64,000 nt of DNA from AV80 sp035536995 (GTDB lineage: Bacteria; Verrucomicrobiota; Verrucomicrobiia; Chthoniobacterales; UBA10450). Positions 7,055-16,729 of this stretch are shown here, piece after piece. Each line of letters begins with the position of its first letter. Positions within the stretch are counted from its first letter, which is position 1. The stretch covers positions 19,519 through 83,518 of the forward strand of contig DATLNB010000011.1 of NCBI GenBank assembly GCA_035536995.1, given 5' to 3'. The notes below the pieces were generated by a model. The model searched no databases. It was not told where the DNA came from and worked only from the letters and a program-made list of their open reading frames with translations. Position numbers and translations under genes: made by a program.

Positions 7055-9967
7055 CTACAACGCGTCGGCGAGCAGCTCGGCCATGTGCTTAGGGCGGACC
7101 GGCGTGAGGTGCTCGAGCTGGTGGCGGCAGCTGGTTCCCGAGGCGACGACGATGGTGCCCGGCGGTTGGGCACATACCTGGCGGACCAATGGCGCCGCCA
7201 CCTTGAGGGACAAATCGTATTTCTTCTCGAGCGCGCCGAAGGCCCCAGCCATCCCGCAACAACCGGTGTCGAGGAGCGTCGCGTGCTTCCCCGGCAAACG
7301 ATTCGCCAGCCGGGCCATGAATCCGGTTTTCACGAGCGACTTGGCGTGACAATGCGAATGGATCACAACGTTTGCCTCCCCGTTCTTGAATTGAAGCGCA
7401 GCCGGCTCGCGCTCCAGCAACTCGTCGACGAAATGCTCAAAGAGATGACAGCGGCCAGCGACCGCCTCGGTCTCCGGCAGTTTCAGTTCCCGATAATCTT
7501 CGACAAACATCGAGTAGCACGACGGCTCGAGGAACAGGATCGGTGCGGCGCTGTTCTCTGCATGGATAAGATCGAGGTTATGCCGGGCCATTTCGCGGGC
7601 GGCTTCGAGATTCCCCTGGCTGAACGCCGGACGCCCGCAGCATTTTCGGCCTCTCACCAGGGTCACGTTGAACCCGAGCGCTTCCAACACTTTCAGGGCG
7701 GCGATCCCAATGTGGGGCTCGTGATAACGGACGAACGTATCGTCCCAGAGAATTACGTCGCCTCGATCATCTCCCGTCCTGTAGCGACGGTCTATGACCG
7801 CCGATCCTGTTTTCTCCGCTGAGGTAGAATCCCCATTTCGGCGGTCATCGACCGCCGTTACAGAAGAAGCGTTTCGGCGGGGGCGCTTTTGAAACCAGCG
7901 ATCGAACCGCTCCTTCGCATAATGCGGCAGGGGGCGTTGGTCGGTTAATCCAAGCGTCTTCCTCATCAAGCCGCGGACCAGCTTTGAATCGAGGCTTGCG
8001 TTCGCGATTGCCGGCATCGTGCAGCCGAGGCGGCCTAACAAGTCAACGTTGCTAAGCAGCCTCTCGCGCATGCCGAGCCCATCCCGCCGATGCCGCGCGA
8101 ACATGAGCTCGGCCTTGAGCAGGGCGAGGTTGACGTTCGACGGGCACTCGACCGTGCATGCCTTGCACGACAAACAATTGCTCAGAGCCGCGTCGAGCTC
8201 TTCACTGCGCAAAGGATCATCCTCAAAGCGCAGCTCGAGCGTGGCTCGGATCGCGTTGGCCCGGCCGCGGGTGGACATGTATTCCTCGCCGGTCGCGAGG
8301 AACGTCGGGCACATGGTCGGCGCGTCTTTTCGGCAGCCGCCGCAGCCGTTGCATTGCTCCAGGTTCCCGATGAAAGACTCGTCCTTGAAGGCAAAGGCGA
8401 GGGTCGGTTCGAAGGGCAACCGCAGCGCGGTCTCTGATTCCACCCGCAGGTGGTTGTCGATTTTGAACCGTCCGTCGCTGAAGATCTTCCCCGGATTGAA
8501 CAGGTTCCTGGGATCGAACAGTTGTTTGATCTGCCGCATTACCCCGAGCAATTCCTCGCCTACCTGCTGGGCCATGTACTCGGTGCGGGCCATTCCCACG
8601 CCGTGCTCGGCGGCGAGCGATCCTTTGAACTGCCTGACGAGTGCCGATACCTGGTCCGCAACCTGGCGATACTTCACGAGATCGCCGCGGGTATGGAGAT
8701 CGAGCACGGGGCGCACGTGAAGCAAACCAGTGGCGGCGTGCCCGTAGTAACACACCTCCAGATCGAGCGGCTTCATGATCGATTCGAGCCCGGCGACATA
8801 AGCCGGTAACTGCGCCGGCCGAACGGCGGCATCCTCAATGAACGCAACCGGCTTGGCTGGGCCTTTGCGTCCTGTGAGAAGTGAGAGACCGGCCTTACGC
8901 ATCTGCCAGACCATGTTCATCTCGGCCGGTTTCGTGCAGATCGTCGTCCGTAAACCGAGACGCTTTGCCGCGAGCAGGGCGAGACGTTCCGCGACGTCGT
9001 CGTAGAATTCGACGATCAGGAGCGCTTCACACGGTTTGGTATCGAGCTCCAGTAATTGCCGGGCCGGTTCGAAATGGAGCTGCCCCTTTGTCTGATCAAA
9101 GAGTGGCCGGTCGATGTGCTCGATCGCGGATGGCTTTAGCTCGAGCAGCTCGACCGTTGCCTGCATCGCTTCCGCGACAGAGGCGAAGAAGACGAGGCCG
9201 AGTCCTTTCTCGCGCGGCAACGGCACGATCTTCAATTCCGCTGAGAAGATGGCCGCGAGCGTGCCTTCGCTTCCGCAAAGCATGTTGTTCAGGTTACCGG
9301 GGTCGCGGAGCCAGCGGGCGAGCGCGTAGCCGGACCAACGCTTTTCCAAGCCGGGAGGCATCCATTCGGCGACTTGATCGGCATGCGCCGCGATCAGCTG
9401 GTCGATCGTTTCCCGCTGGGCCTGCAGGCTTACATGTTGCGGACCGATCGAGTGAATCGAGCCGTCCGCCATGACCAGCTCCTGGGAGACGACATGGTCG
9501 GCCGTCGTTCCATAGACCGGGACCCGCGCTCCGGAAGAATCGTTGGCGATCATGCCGCCGATAGTGGCGCGCGAGCTTGTCGCAACATCCGGCCCGAAAC
9601 AAAAGCCGTGCGGCTTGAGAAACGCGTTCAACTGGTCGAGGACGACGCCAGCGCCGGTGCGGACCGTGCGCGCCTCGACGTGCAAGTCCGTGATGTGGCG
9701 ATTGTGGCGCGCGAAATCGACGATCAATCCATCGCCGATTGCGCCGCCCGAGAGCCCGCTTCCGGCCCCGCGGGGAGTCACCGCAAGCCCGGCATCGGCA
9801 GCCGCGCTAATTATCGCGCTGGCCTGCTGGCCGCTGCTTGGAAATGCAACTGCGGCGGGCTCAATCTGATAAAGGGATGCGTCGGTCGCGTAGAGCTGGC
9901 GCGTCAAATCGTCGAAGGCGACCTCGCAATCAGCGTTCTCGAGGGTTGATCGTTGAGCTGAGGTCAT
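7055..9967 (-). CDS. Fused FAD-binding and iron-sulfur oxidoreductase (GlcD-GlcF / D-lactate dehydrogenase type)
   Basis: A protein of 970 residues. The N-terminal half (about 1-460) is a PCMH-type FAD domain with its C-terminal oxidase domain (TPRGAGSGLSGGAIGDGLIVD; later LLHVRPVLDL and AAEHGVGMARTEYM). The C-terminal half has two 4Fe-4S clusters (CNGCGGCRKDAPTMCP and CLSCKACTVECPSN) and two cysteine-rich CCG domains (GRKCCGRPAFSQG and DTGCCGMAGAFG). This is the one-chain form of glycolate or D-2-hydroxyacid dehydrogenase (YdiJ-like), which oxidises the 2-hydroxyacid and passes electrons to the quinone pool or a partner. I start at the ATG at 9967, because an upstream in-frame ATG at 10051 would translate a palindromic repeat. 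Substrate preference is not decidable. Confidence 0.88.
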   Translation of the reverse strand: MTSAQRSTLENADCEVAFDDLTRQLYATDASLYQIEPAAVAFPSSGQQASAIISAAADAGLAVTPRGAGSGLSGGAIGDGLIVDFARHNRHITDLHVEARTVRTGAGVVLDQLNAFLKPHGFCFGPDVATSSRATIGGMIANDSSGARVPVYGTTADHVVSQELVMADGSIHSIGPQHVSLQAQRETIDQLIAAHADQVAEWMPPGLEKRWSGYALARWLRDPGNLNNMLCGSEGTLAAIFSAELKIVPLPREKGLGLVFFASVAEAMQATVELLELKPSAIEHIDRPLFDQTKGQLHFEPARQLLELDTKPCEALLIVEFYDDVAERLALLAAKRLGLRTTICTKPAEMNMVWQMRKAGLSLLTGRKGPAKPVAFIEDAAVRPAQLPAYVAGLESIMKPLDLEVCYYGHAATGLLHVRPVLDLHTRGDLVKYRQVADQVSALVRQFKGSLAAEHGVGMARTEYMAQQVGEELLGVMRQIKQLFDPRNLFNPGKIFSDGRFKIDNHLRVESETALRLPFEPTLAFAFKDESFIGNLEQCNGCGGCRKDAPTMCPTFLATGEEYMSTRGRANAIRATLELRFEDDPLRSEELDAALSNCLSCKACTVECPSNVNLALLKAELMFARHRRDGLGMRERLLSNVDLLGRLGCTMPAIANASLDSKLVRGLMRKTLGLTDQRPLPHYAKERFDRWFQKRPRRNASSVTAVDDRRNGDSTSAEKTGSAVIDRRYRTGDDRGDVILWDDTFVRYHEPHIGIAALKVLEALGFNVTLVRGRKCCGRPAFSQGNLEAAREMARHNLDLIHAENSAAPILFLEPSCYSMFVEDYRELKLPETEAVAGRCHLFEHFVDELLEREPAALQFKNGEANVVIHSHCHAKSLVKTGFMARLANRLPGKHATLLDTGCCGMAGAFGALEKKYDLSLKVAAPLVRQVCAQPPGTIVVASGTSCRHQLEHLTPVRPKHMAELLADAL

Positions 9968-9987
9968 CGCGTTGCTGCAAGTTACAT

Positions 9988-10060
9988 CGGAGGGACGTGC
10001 TTCTGCACGTCCGTGTTCGATTTTGCGTTCAGCCTGGACGTGCAGAAGCACGTTCCTCCG
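9988..10060. repeat. Dispersed palindrome 'GGAGGGACGTGCTTCTGCACGTCC', copy 1
   Basis: Arms of 25 bp at 9988-10012 and 10036-10060 are reverse complements at 24 of 25 positions. A second, less perfect copy lies at 38254-38332. This one sits at the transcriptional end of the permease array, between ADOP1 and the dehydrogenase gene, and could act as a terminator-like hairpin. Confidence 0.8.
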
Positions 10061-10068
10061 ACAAAACG

Positions 10069-12579
10069 CTACTCAGTCCTGAGCGCTTCGATCGGGTCAA
10101 CCAGCGTGGCTCGCCGAGCGGGGAGATAGCACGCGAAAAAGGCGACCACAGAAAGGGTGAAGACGGCGCCGATCAAAGCGACGGCATCGAGCGAACCGAC
10201 ATTGTAGAGGAGGCTGTTGAGGGCGCGCCCGGCGAGAAAGGCGCCCACCAATCCCGCGAGTAACCCGACGCCGATCAGCGCCGCGCCCTGCCCGAGGACA
10301 AGGCGGAAGACGTCAGCCCGAGCCGCGCCGAGAGCGAGCCGAATCCCGAGCTCGCGGGTCCGCTGGGTTACGCTAAGCGCCATCACACCGTATAAACCGA
10401 TGCTGGCAAGCAGAAGCGCCAACCCGGCGAACGAACCCAGCAAGATCATCGTCAGCCGGCGGGTCGAGAGGCTGGAAGCGATGTTGTCCTCCATCGTCGA
10501 GATGGCGCCAATCGGTTGGGCCGGGTCGATTGCCTGCACCTCGCGCCGAATCATAGGTACCAGCGCCTTTGGATCGCCGCCGGTCGTCCGCACGAGGAGC
10601 CGATAGCTGCTGGCCGGATTCTGGTCGGACGAGAAATACATGTGAACGAAACCTAGTTTTTCGACGTTGTCTTCACCAGGGGCTTCGTTCCGCGTCCGCG
10701 CGACGACGCCGATCACAGTGAGCGGCGGAAATTTCGCAGCCTCGGCAGGGTTGTCGGCTTCCCGCTGATTGTCATCGATATTGAGACCGATGGGGTCGCG
10801 GCCCGGGAAGTAACGTTGCGCGAAAGTTTCGTCGATGATCACGGAACGCGAACGATTCATGTCCGGTACATCTTCGGGCCCAAAGGCGCGCCCGCGCAGG
10901 ATCGGCATTTTCATGGCCTTGAAATAATCGGCCGAAACAATGTTGATCTCAGCCGACGGTTCTTTCCCCGGCTCAGCCGGCGGGGTGCCGGTGATATGGA
11001 AATAGCTGTCCCATTCGCTGTCATCGAACGGGATATTCGCGCCGACCGCGGCTGCTTCGACGCCTGGCAGCACGCGAACCCGGTCGAGGAGCCGGTTGTA
11101 AAACCCGCGGATCTTATCTTCGTCCCAAACGTTGCGGCCTTTCTCGTCGGTCTTGTCGTAGCCGGGCTTGGAGAGATCGATCGCGCAGAGCAGGATGTTG
11201 TCTGGATCGAAGTTGATCGGCGCATTTTGCGCGCGCCAAAAGCTTTTCAAGGTCAGCCCGGCCGCCGCCAGCAGGACGACCGCGAGAGCGACTTGTGTCA
11301 CGACCAAAGCAGAGCGGGCCCGCTGACGCGCCATCCCGCCGCTGCCGCCGCGCGTTCCGGCTTCATGTAAAACGGTCGAGAGCGCTTCCGTGTTGGAGAT
11401 TTTCCACGCCGGCCAGACGCCGGAAATAATTCCCGCGGTGAGTGCGATCGCGGCAGTGAAGAGCATCGCCATGACGTCGATGCGCGTTTCCTTGAAACGC
11501 GGAATGTGCTGCGGCGCCAGTCCGATAATGGCGTCGAGGCTCCAGATCGCCAGGAGGATGCCGGCCGCCGCACCGAACAACGCCAGCAATGTGCTTTCGG
11601 TCAGAAGCTGGCGGGCCAGCGACCAACGGCTGGCCCCGAGGGCCGCCCGAATCGCCAGCTCTTTTGTGCGAGCAAGCGCGCGAGCGAGCTGAAGATTGGC
11701 GACGTTGGCGCACGCGATCAGGAGGACGCACGAAACCGCGCCGAGGAGCAGATTCAGGCTCTGGCGGTATTCGCCCACTGAGGCCTCGAGCAATTGCCGA
11801 AGGTGCAAGCGCCGGCCGGTATTGGTGTCCGGGTATTGTTTCTCGAGGGCAGCGGCGATCATGTCGAGATCGGCGTTCGCCTGCTTCATCGAGACGCCCG
11901 GTTTCAACCTGCCGAGAGTAGCGAAACCGGGATGATTGCCCCGCTGAAGAACGTTTGGCTCCTTGCGCAGCTCACCCAACGGCACCCAGATCTGGGCGAG
12001 CCGCGGGAATTTCACCTCTTCTGAAAGCACCCCGATGATCTCTCGTTTTGTCCCGTCGACCACGACGTGTTGTCCGAGGACCTTGGGCGACTTGGCAAAG
12101 CGAGTCCGCCAGAGGCTGTCGCTAATCAGGACAACGGGCGCCCCGCCCGGTTGGTCGTCGGCCTCGGTGAAGTCGCGGCCGACGAGCGGCTTCATCCCGA
12201 GGAGCGTCAGGTAGTTGAAAGTAACGCGGGCGCCGTTGATCCGATCCGGTTGGACGTCCCCGGAGGCGACGGCAAAGTTGAAAGTTTCCCGCCGGGTCAG
12301 GGCAAGATCTGTGAAGCTGCGTTGGCCGGCGCGCCAGTCGAGATAGTTCGGAAGGCTGCAGGACCCGCTCTCGAACGTGTTCGTGCGTTCGCGGATAATA
12401 ATGAGGTTTTCCGATTCGGGATACGGCAGCGGCCGGAGGAGCACTGCGTTGACCACACTGAAGATCGCGGTGTTAGCGCCAATCCCGAGGGCAAAGGCGA
12501 GGATAGCGAGCGCGGCGAACCCGGGTTGTTTCGCCATCATGCGAAACCCGTAGCGGATGTCGGAGAGTAAGGTTTGCAT
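10069..12579 (-). CDS. ADOP-family duplicated permease 1
   Basis: Last gene of the array in transcription order and the longest (836 residues). It opens MQTLLSDIRYGFRMMAKQPGF and closes LPARRATLVDPIEALRTE. The extra length is mainly in the second outer domain, where an Asp/Lys-rich insertion (KTDEKGRNVWDEDKIRGFYN, about residues 475-495) and a second one (NQREADNPAEAAKF) enlarge loops that are short in the other copies. Both FtsX cores are intact. The 30-bp gap to the upstream glycosyltransferase half-gene suggests co-transcription. Downstream lies a strong palindrome, which may end the array transcript. Substrate unknown; by family, a membrane protein coupling motion of outer domains to an ATPase that is not encoded here. 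Confidence 0.88.
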   Translation of the reverse strand: MQTLLSDIRYGFRMMAKQPGFAALAILAFALGIGANTAIFSVVNAVLLRPLPYPESENLIIIRERTNTFESGSCSLPNYLDWRAGQRSFTDLALTRRETFNFAVASGDVQPDRINGARVTFNYLTLLGMKPLVGRDFTEADDQPGGAPVVLISDSLWRTRFAKSPKVLGQHVVVDGTKREIIGVLSEEVKFPRLAQIWVPLGELRKEPNVLQRGNHPGFATLGRLKPGVSMKQANADLDMIAAALEKQYPDTNTGRRLHLRQLLEASVGEYRQSLNLLLGAVSCVLLIACANVANLQLARALARTKELAIRAALGASRWSLARQLLTESTLLALFGAAAGILLAIWSLDAIIGLAPQHIPRFKETRIDVMAMLFTAAIALTAGIISGVWPAWKISNTEALSTVLHEAGTRGGSGGMARQRARSALVVTQVALAVVLLAAAGLTLKSFWRAQNAPINFDPDNILLCAIDLSKPGYDKTDEKGRNVWDEDKIRGFYNRLLDRVRVLPGVEAAAVGANIPFDDSEWDSYFHITGTPPAEPGKEPSAEINIVSADYFKAMKMPILRGRAFGPEDVPDMNRSRSVIIDETFAQRYFPGRDPIGLNIDDNQREADNPAEAAKFPPLTVIGVVARTRNEAPGEDNVEKLGFVHMYFSSDQNPASSYRLLVRTTGGDPKALVPMIRREVQAIDPAQPIGAISTMEDNIASSLSTRRLTMILLGSFAGLALLLASIGLYGVMALSVTQRTRELGIRLALGAARADVFRLVLGQGAALIGVGLLAGLVGAFLAGRALNSLLYNVGSLDAVALIGAVFTLSVVAFFACYLPARRATLVDPIEALRTE

Positions 12580-12609
12580 AGATTTCGTCAGGCAGGCTGG
12601 AAATTCATT

Positions 12610-13347
12610 TTAGGACGAACGCGGCGTGACATCCTTCCGGCGGAACAGATCGTAATCGCCAACCTTCGCTTCCAACTCAAAGTGCTCGAGGATGACCTGC
12701 TCGGGAGTTTCAGGGCCAAACCACTGCGAAGCGTTGGGCTCCTTCCACCCATTCCAGCGGTGATCCAGGATGAGCCAGTGCGCACTCTGGACGTCGGTGG
12801 CCAGCCGGGAATTGGGACGATTGGCCGAGAGGGGATTCATCTCGATGAAATAGGTGGCCGGGGTGAGCTCCGGCAACAGATGATAAATGAAGGCCGCGTT
12901 GTGATTGGTCCGGCGAAGATCGGATGGGCCGACGAAGAGCCGCTGCCCCGGCGTGGCGACGTTTGCAACGTAATCGACCAGGGCCTGCGTGAAAGCTGCG
13001 AGCTGTTTTGAGGCAATCGGGAAACTGCGATCGCCGCGGCTGACGAAGGTGGCGTCGTCCTGGCGAGCACCGAATGCGCGGGCTATTTGCTCACGCGCGT
13101 AGCGCAAGGATGCCGGCCGGATCCCGACGACCAGGGCAAGCGAAAGCAACACGCAGAGAAGCAGGCGAGTGGGCGAAGGGGCAGCTTGCGAGCGGCTGAA
13201 AAACGCGCCGAGCGCAATCGGCAGCAGGGCGATCCCCAAAAAACAAACGGGCAGAACATGGTACTGGTCCACGCGCTGGGAAGCCTGTTGCGTGATCAAG
13301 AGGGCGAAGAGGCCCACGGCGAGGAGAGATTGCGCGCGCAGGTTCAT
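12610..13347 (-). CDS. C-terminal half of a split GT-C-type membrane glycosyltransferase
   Basis: A product of 245 residues starting MNLRAQSLLAVGLFALLI at the ATG at 13347. It has three or so hydrophobic segments in the first 90 residues (including LPVCFLGIALLPIALGAFF and LLLCVLLSLALVVGI) and a soluble C-terminal part with a GPSDLRRTNHNAAFIYHLLPELTPATYF stretch that is typical of the globular end of ArnT/PMT-like mannosyltransferase-family proteins. The start codon overlaps the stop of the N-terminal half as ATGA. In relatives both halves are normally one chain, so this is either a coupled split gene or a frameshift at the junction. Confidence 0.7.
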   Translation of the reverse strand: MNLRAQSLLAVGLFALLITQQASQRVDQYHVLPVCFLGIALLPIALGAFFSRSQAAPSPTRLLLCVLLSLALVVGIRPASLRYAREQIARAFGARQDDATFVSRGDRSFPIASKQLAAFTQALVDYVANVATPGQRLFVGPSDLRRTNHNAAFIYHLLPELTPATYFIEMNPLSANRPNSRLATDVQSAHWLILDHRWNGWKEPNASQWFGPETPEQVILEHFELEAKVGDYDLFRRKDVTPRSS

Positions 13348-14243
13348 GCTTTCTTCTTCCGGGTCATGAACAGAGCCGCCGCCACGGCTAGAAGCGCCGC
13401 ACCAAGGTGGAGAAAAAACAAGGCAACCAGATCCGGACTCGCGCCGAACAGAGGGAGCTTTCGGCCCTGGTTCACATGGAGCACCGGGTAAATAAAGAGA
13501 TTGTTGAGCACATTGGTCAGGCCCGCCATCGACGTGATGACAAAGAGCGGGATCAATCCCACCGCCGCGCCTGCCGCAAAAAGGCCGACGCTCTTCGCTG
13601 GACGGAAAAAGAGAAGCAGACCTGCGGACACGATCATGGCCGGCCCGATGTCCGGTCGATAGAGCAAAGCCAGACCGGCAAGCAGGCCAGCGAGAAAGTG
13701 GCGCTTGGGTTCCAAACCGGAGGTCGCGACAATGAGCGACCAAAGGCCAAAGGCGACCGCGCCTTGCCAGGCCAGCGCGCCCAGCTCCAACGGCAAAAGC
13801 AGATAACCCACCATCACGCTGGTGCCGATCCCCAGGATCATTCCCCAGCGTCCGGCGAAATGAAACACCGCCGCGAGGATCGCGACGTAATAGCTGAGGC
13901 CGACCATGCGCTCGACCAGAATGCTGACGCCAAACAGGCGGTAGGCCGCAGCCAGGACATATAGATTGCCCGGGCCATAGAACGTCTCGAAATCGCGATA
14001 CGGCAGCGCGCCTTTCAAAATGAGCTCGGGATAGACGAGGACGATTCCCTCGTCCTGGAACGCGCCGGATTTCTTGTAGGCGGCAATCGCGAACACGTTG
14101 ATGGCGGCGGCGAGGAAAACCAGCGCGGGCAGAATCCAGCAGCTGCGCGCGACGAAATCGGGCGGCTCAGCCGGAGTTGGCGGCACCGGCTGGGTCTTTT
14201 TAATTAGCCGGGGCGGTGGAGATTGTTGCGTCGCCTCCATCAT
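13344..14243 (-). CDS. N-terminal half of a split GT-C-type membrane glycosyltransferase
   Basis: A product of 299 residues. A proline-rich cytosolic start (PPPRLIKKTQPVPPTPAEPP) is followed by TM1 (about 33-53) and a first outer loop with the acidic motif GAFQDEGIV, as expected for the catalytic DE/DD of GT-C enzymes that use lipid-linked sugars. Then come ALPYRDFETFYGPGNLY and seven or so further hydrophobic segments. It ends in a basic run (FMTRKKKA) exactly where the next half starts, with TGA inside ATGA (13344-13347). Its own start overlaps the stop of ADOP2 (14240-14243, again ATGA), so it is embedded in the array transcript. The sugar and acceptor are unknown. Confidence 0.75.
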   Translation of the reverse strand: MMEATQQSPPPRLIKKTQPVPPTPAEPPDFVARSCWILPALVFLAAAINVFAIAAYKKSGAFQDEGIVLVYPELILKGALPYRDFETFYGPGNLYVLAAAYRLFGVSILVERMVGLSYYVAILAAVFHFAGRWGMILGIGTSVMVGYLLLPLELGALAWQGAVAFGLWSLIVATSGLEPKRHFLAGLLAGLALLYRPDIGPAMIVSAGLLLFFRPAKSVGLFAAGAAVGLIPLFVITSMAGLTNVLNNLFIYPVLHVNQGRKLPLFGASPDLVALFFLHLGAALLAVAAALFMTRKKKA

Positions 14244-16699
14244 TCAGCTCGCAGAGCAACGATAGGATTCACGCGGGTCGCGCGCCGGGCGGGCAACCAC
14301 GCGGCGATAAAGGCAACTGTCGACACCAGGATGACGATACCGGCGAACGTTCCCGGATCGGACGCGCCAACTCCAAAGAGGAGGCTGTTCAGCAAACGCG
14401 TGGCGGCGAACGCGCCGGCGACGCCGAGGACAAGGCTGATGCCGACCAGCGCCATGGCCTGGCCGACAATGAGCCGGAAGATCGAGCTCTTGCCCGCGCC
14501 GAGGGCGATACGAATGCCTATCTCGCTCGTCCGTTGCGCAACCGAATAGGCCATCACGCCGTAGATACCGATCGCGGTCAGAATCAGCGCGGTCCCGGCA
14601 AAGATCGAGAGAAGCAGCGTGTTAAATCGCGGGCGGGCGAGCGAACGCGAAATGTATTCGTCGAAGACGCGGACGCTCGTCAGCGGAATGGTCGCATCCA
14701 TGGCGGCCAGCTCTTTCCGGACCGAATTCGTGATCGCATTCGGATTCGAAACCGTCGTCCGAACAACGATCGACATCACATTCATCGGCATCTGTGGCTG
14801 GGCGAGATACATTTCCGGGGAGTCCTCGTTTTTGAGCGAGAGATGCTTCACGTTCCCCACGACCCCGACGATCTCCCGCATTTTTTCCGGGCTCTCGTCG
14901 GCAGAAAACCCGGGCATGATCCGTTTCCCGACGACGCTTTGCCCGGGAAAGAATTTGGCCGCGAAACGTTCGTTCACGATCACGACCGGGGTGGATTCCC
15001 AACGGTCGCGCTCGTCGAAAATGCGGCCTTCGCGGATGGGAATGCCCATCGTTTTGAAGTAGTCGCCCACGATGATCCGAACCGGTGCGGCGGGCCGCTG
15101 GCCCTCGGGCAGCGGATGGTCCTCGGAATCGAACGAGGTCGTCATGTTGCTTCCGCTCAAGGGCAAAGGCAGGATCGCGCTGGCCGAATCAACCCCGGGG
15201 ATGGCGCGGATCCGGGGCATGAACTGGTCGAAGAAGGCGATGACGTTTTCGCTTTTCGGATAAGCGGCGTCGGGCAGCCCGATGCGCGCGGTGAGGAGTC
15301 GCTCCGTGCGGAAGCCAGGCTGGACGCGACCGAGCCGCGCAAAGCTCTGGATCAGGAGACCGGCGGAGATGAGGAGAATAAGGGCCAGGGCGACTTCCGC
15401 CATAATCAGGGTATTGCGGACGCGACCTTTGCCTTCGCCACCGCCGCCCGTCCGGGTCCCGGATTTAAGCGAGCTATTGAGATCAACGTGGGACGCCTGC
15501 CACGCCGGGACGAGACCAAAAATTATCCCGGTGATCAGGGAAACGAGAAGGGTGAAGATGAGGACTGACGCATCGAGCTGGATGGTGCTAATGCGCGGGA
15601 TGTTTTGGGGCACGGTCTTGACCAGCGCCTCGGTCCCCCATTGGGCGAGGAGAAGCCCAAAGAGACCGCCCACCCCGGAGAGCAAAACGCTCTCAGTCAA
15701 CAACTGCCGGATGATGCGCATCCGGCTCGCGCCCATGGCCGCGCGTAAAGCGATCTCCTTGCCTCGCGCGGAAGCGCGGGCCAGGAGAAGGTTCGCCACG
15801 TTCGCGTTCGCGATCAGGAGCACGCAGACCACCGCGCCGAACAAAATATACAAGGCGGTCCGGACATCGCCGACCATCTCTTCACGCAAGGGCTTGGTCG
15901 CAACGCCGGTATGGGTGTTCGATTCCGGATATTGTTTCGTGAGCGCCGCGGCGAGGGCGCCGAGGTCGGCCTGGGCCTGCTCGATCGTCGCGCCTTGTTT
16001 CAAGCGCGCCACGGCCTGGAGACTATGGTTACCTCGCTGTTTCGTTTGCGGGGTGGTTTCGTCGGCCGTCCCGGCGTCTTCCGCGATAGTTACATAAAAG
16101 TCCAACTGGTCGTTTGAGATCGGGAATTGAAAGCCGGCCGGCATCACTCCGATGACATTGTGCGGGCGCCGGTCGAGCGTGACGGTGCGGCCGATGATGT
16201 TCGCGTCGCCTCCGAAGTGCCGGCGCCAAAAGGAATCGCTGATGATGACCTTGAAACCGCCTGCGCCTCCGCCAGACATTTCGTCATCGCGGATGAAAGC
16301 CCGGCCGATCTTTGGTTTGATTCCGAGGACATCGAAGAATTCGGCGCTCACCTTGACGCCGCGCAGGCTGGTGGCGCCCTCGTCGCTCGTGAGCGCGAAC
16401 GATCGATCCTTGTAAACCGCTGCGCTCGCCAGGGTGCGATTCTGGTCCCGGAAATCGAAAAAGTCGGGATACGACAGCGAATTCAAATTGGTATCTCCCT
16501 TCTGCCGGGTATCGGTCATCCCGACCGCGATGAGCTGGTCCGGCTCGGGGAACGGCAACGGTTTGAGGAGAACGGCGTTGACCACGCTGAAGATCGCAGT
16601 GTTCGCCCCGATGCCGAGGGCGAGGGTGACGATCGCGATGATGCTGAAGGCGGGATGTTTAAGAAGTTGGCGCAGGCCGTAGCGGATGTCGGTTAGCAT
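14240..16699 (-). CDS. ADOP-family duplicated permease 2
   Basis: 819 residues. The first outer domain has a Gly-rich loop (DEMSGGGAGGFKV, about residue 145) and an acidic loop (AEDAGTADETTPQTK, about 210) not found in most neighbours. In the first FtsX core the usual CANVANL reads NANVANLLLARASARGKE. The C-terminus is LPARRATRVNPIVALRAE. The stop overlaps the glycosyltransferase start by 4 bp, so translation of the sugar-transfer gene is coupled to this permease. Upstream of the ATG are repeated CCGACCT words (16701-16722), shared with several other copies. Confidence 0.88.
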   Translation of the reverse strand: MLTDIRYGLRQLLKHPAFSIIAIVTLALGIGANTAIFSVVNAVLLKPLPFPEPDQLIAVGMTDTRQKGDTNLNSLSYPDFFDFRDQNRTLASAAVYKDRSFALTSDEGATSLRGVKVSAEFFDVLGIKPKIGRAFIRDDEMSGGGAGGFKVIISDSFWRRHFGGDANIIGRTVTLDRRPHNVIGVMPAGFQFPISNDQLDFYVTIAEDAGTADETTPQTKQRGNHSLQAVARLKQGATIEQAQADLGALAAALTKQYPESNTHTGVATKPLREEMVGDVRTALYILFGAVVCVLLIANANVANLLLARASARGKEIALRAAMGASRMRIIRQLLTESVLLSGVGGLFGLLLAQWGTEALVKTVPQNIPRISTIQLDASVLIFTLLVSLITGIIFGLVPAWQASHVDLNSSLKSGTRTGGGGEGKGRVRNTLIMAEVALALILLISAGLLIQSFARLGRVQPGFRTERLLTARIGLPDAAYPKSENVIAFFDQFMPRIRAIPGVDSASAILPLPLSGSNMTTSFDSEDHPLPEGQRPAAPVRIIVGDYFKTMGIPIREGRIFDERDRWESTPVVIVNERFAAKFFPGQSVVGKRIMPGFSADESPEKMREIVGVVGNVKHLSLKNEDSPEMYLAQPQMPMNVMSIVVRTTVSNPNAITNSVRKELAAMDATIPLTSVRVFDEYISRSLARPRFNTLLLSIFAGTALILTAIGIYGVMAYSVAQRTSEIGIRIALGAGKSSIFRLIVGQAMALVGISLVLGVAGAFAATRLLNSLLFGVGASDPGTFAGIVILVSTVAFIAAWLPARRATRVNPIVALRAE

Positions 16700-16729
16700 A
16701 GGTCGGAGGTCAAAGGTCGGAGCGAAGGT

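Noticed and set aside
5769..7349. 526-codon plus-strand frame
   Set aside because: It lies opposite the metallo-beta-lactamase-fold gene and the end of the dehydrogenase gene; its sequence shows no domain and mirrors GC-rich third positions.
12610..13743. Full 377-codon frame as one protein
   Set aside because: The first 130 or so codons are an out-of-frame shadow of the N-terminal glycosyltransferase half, with no membrane or fold features. The real start is the ATG at 13347.
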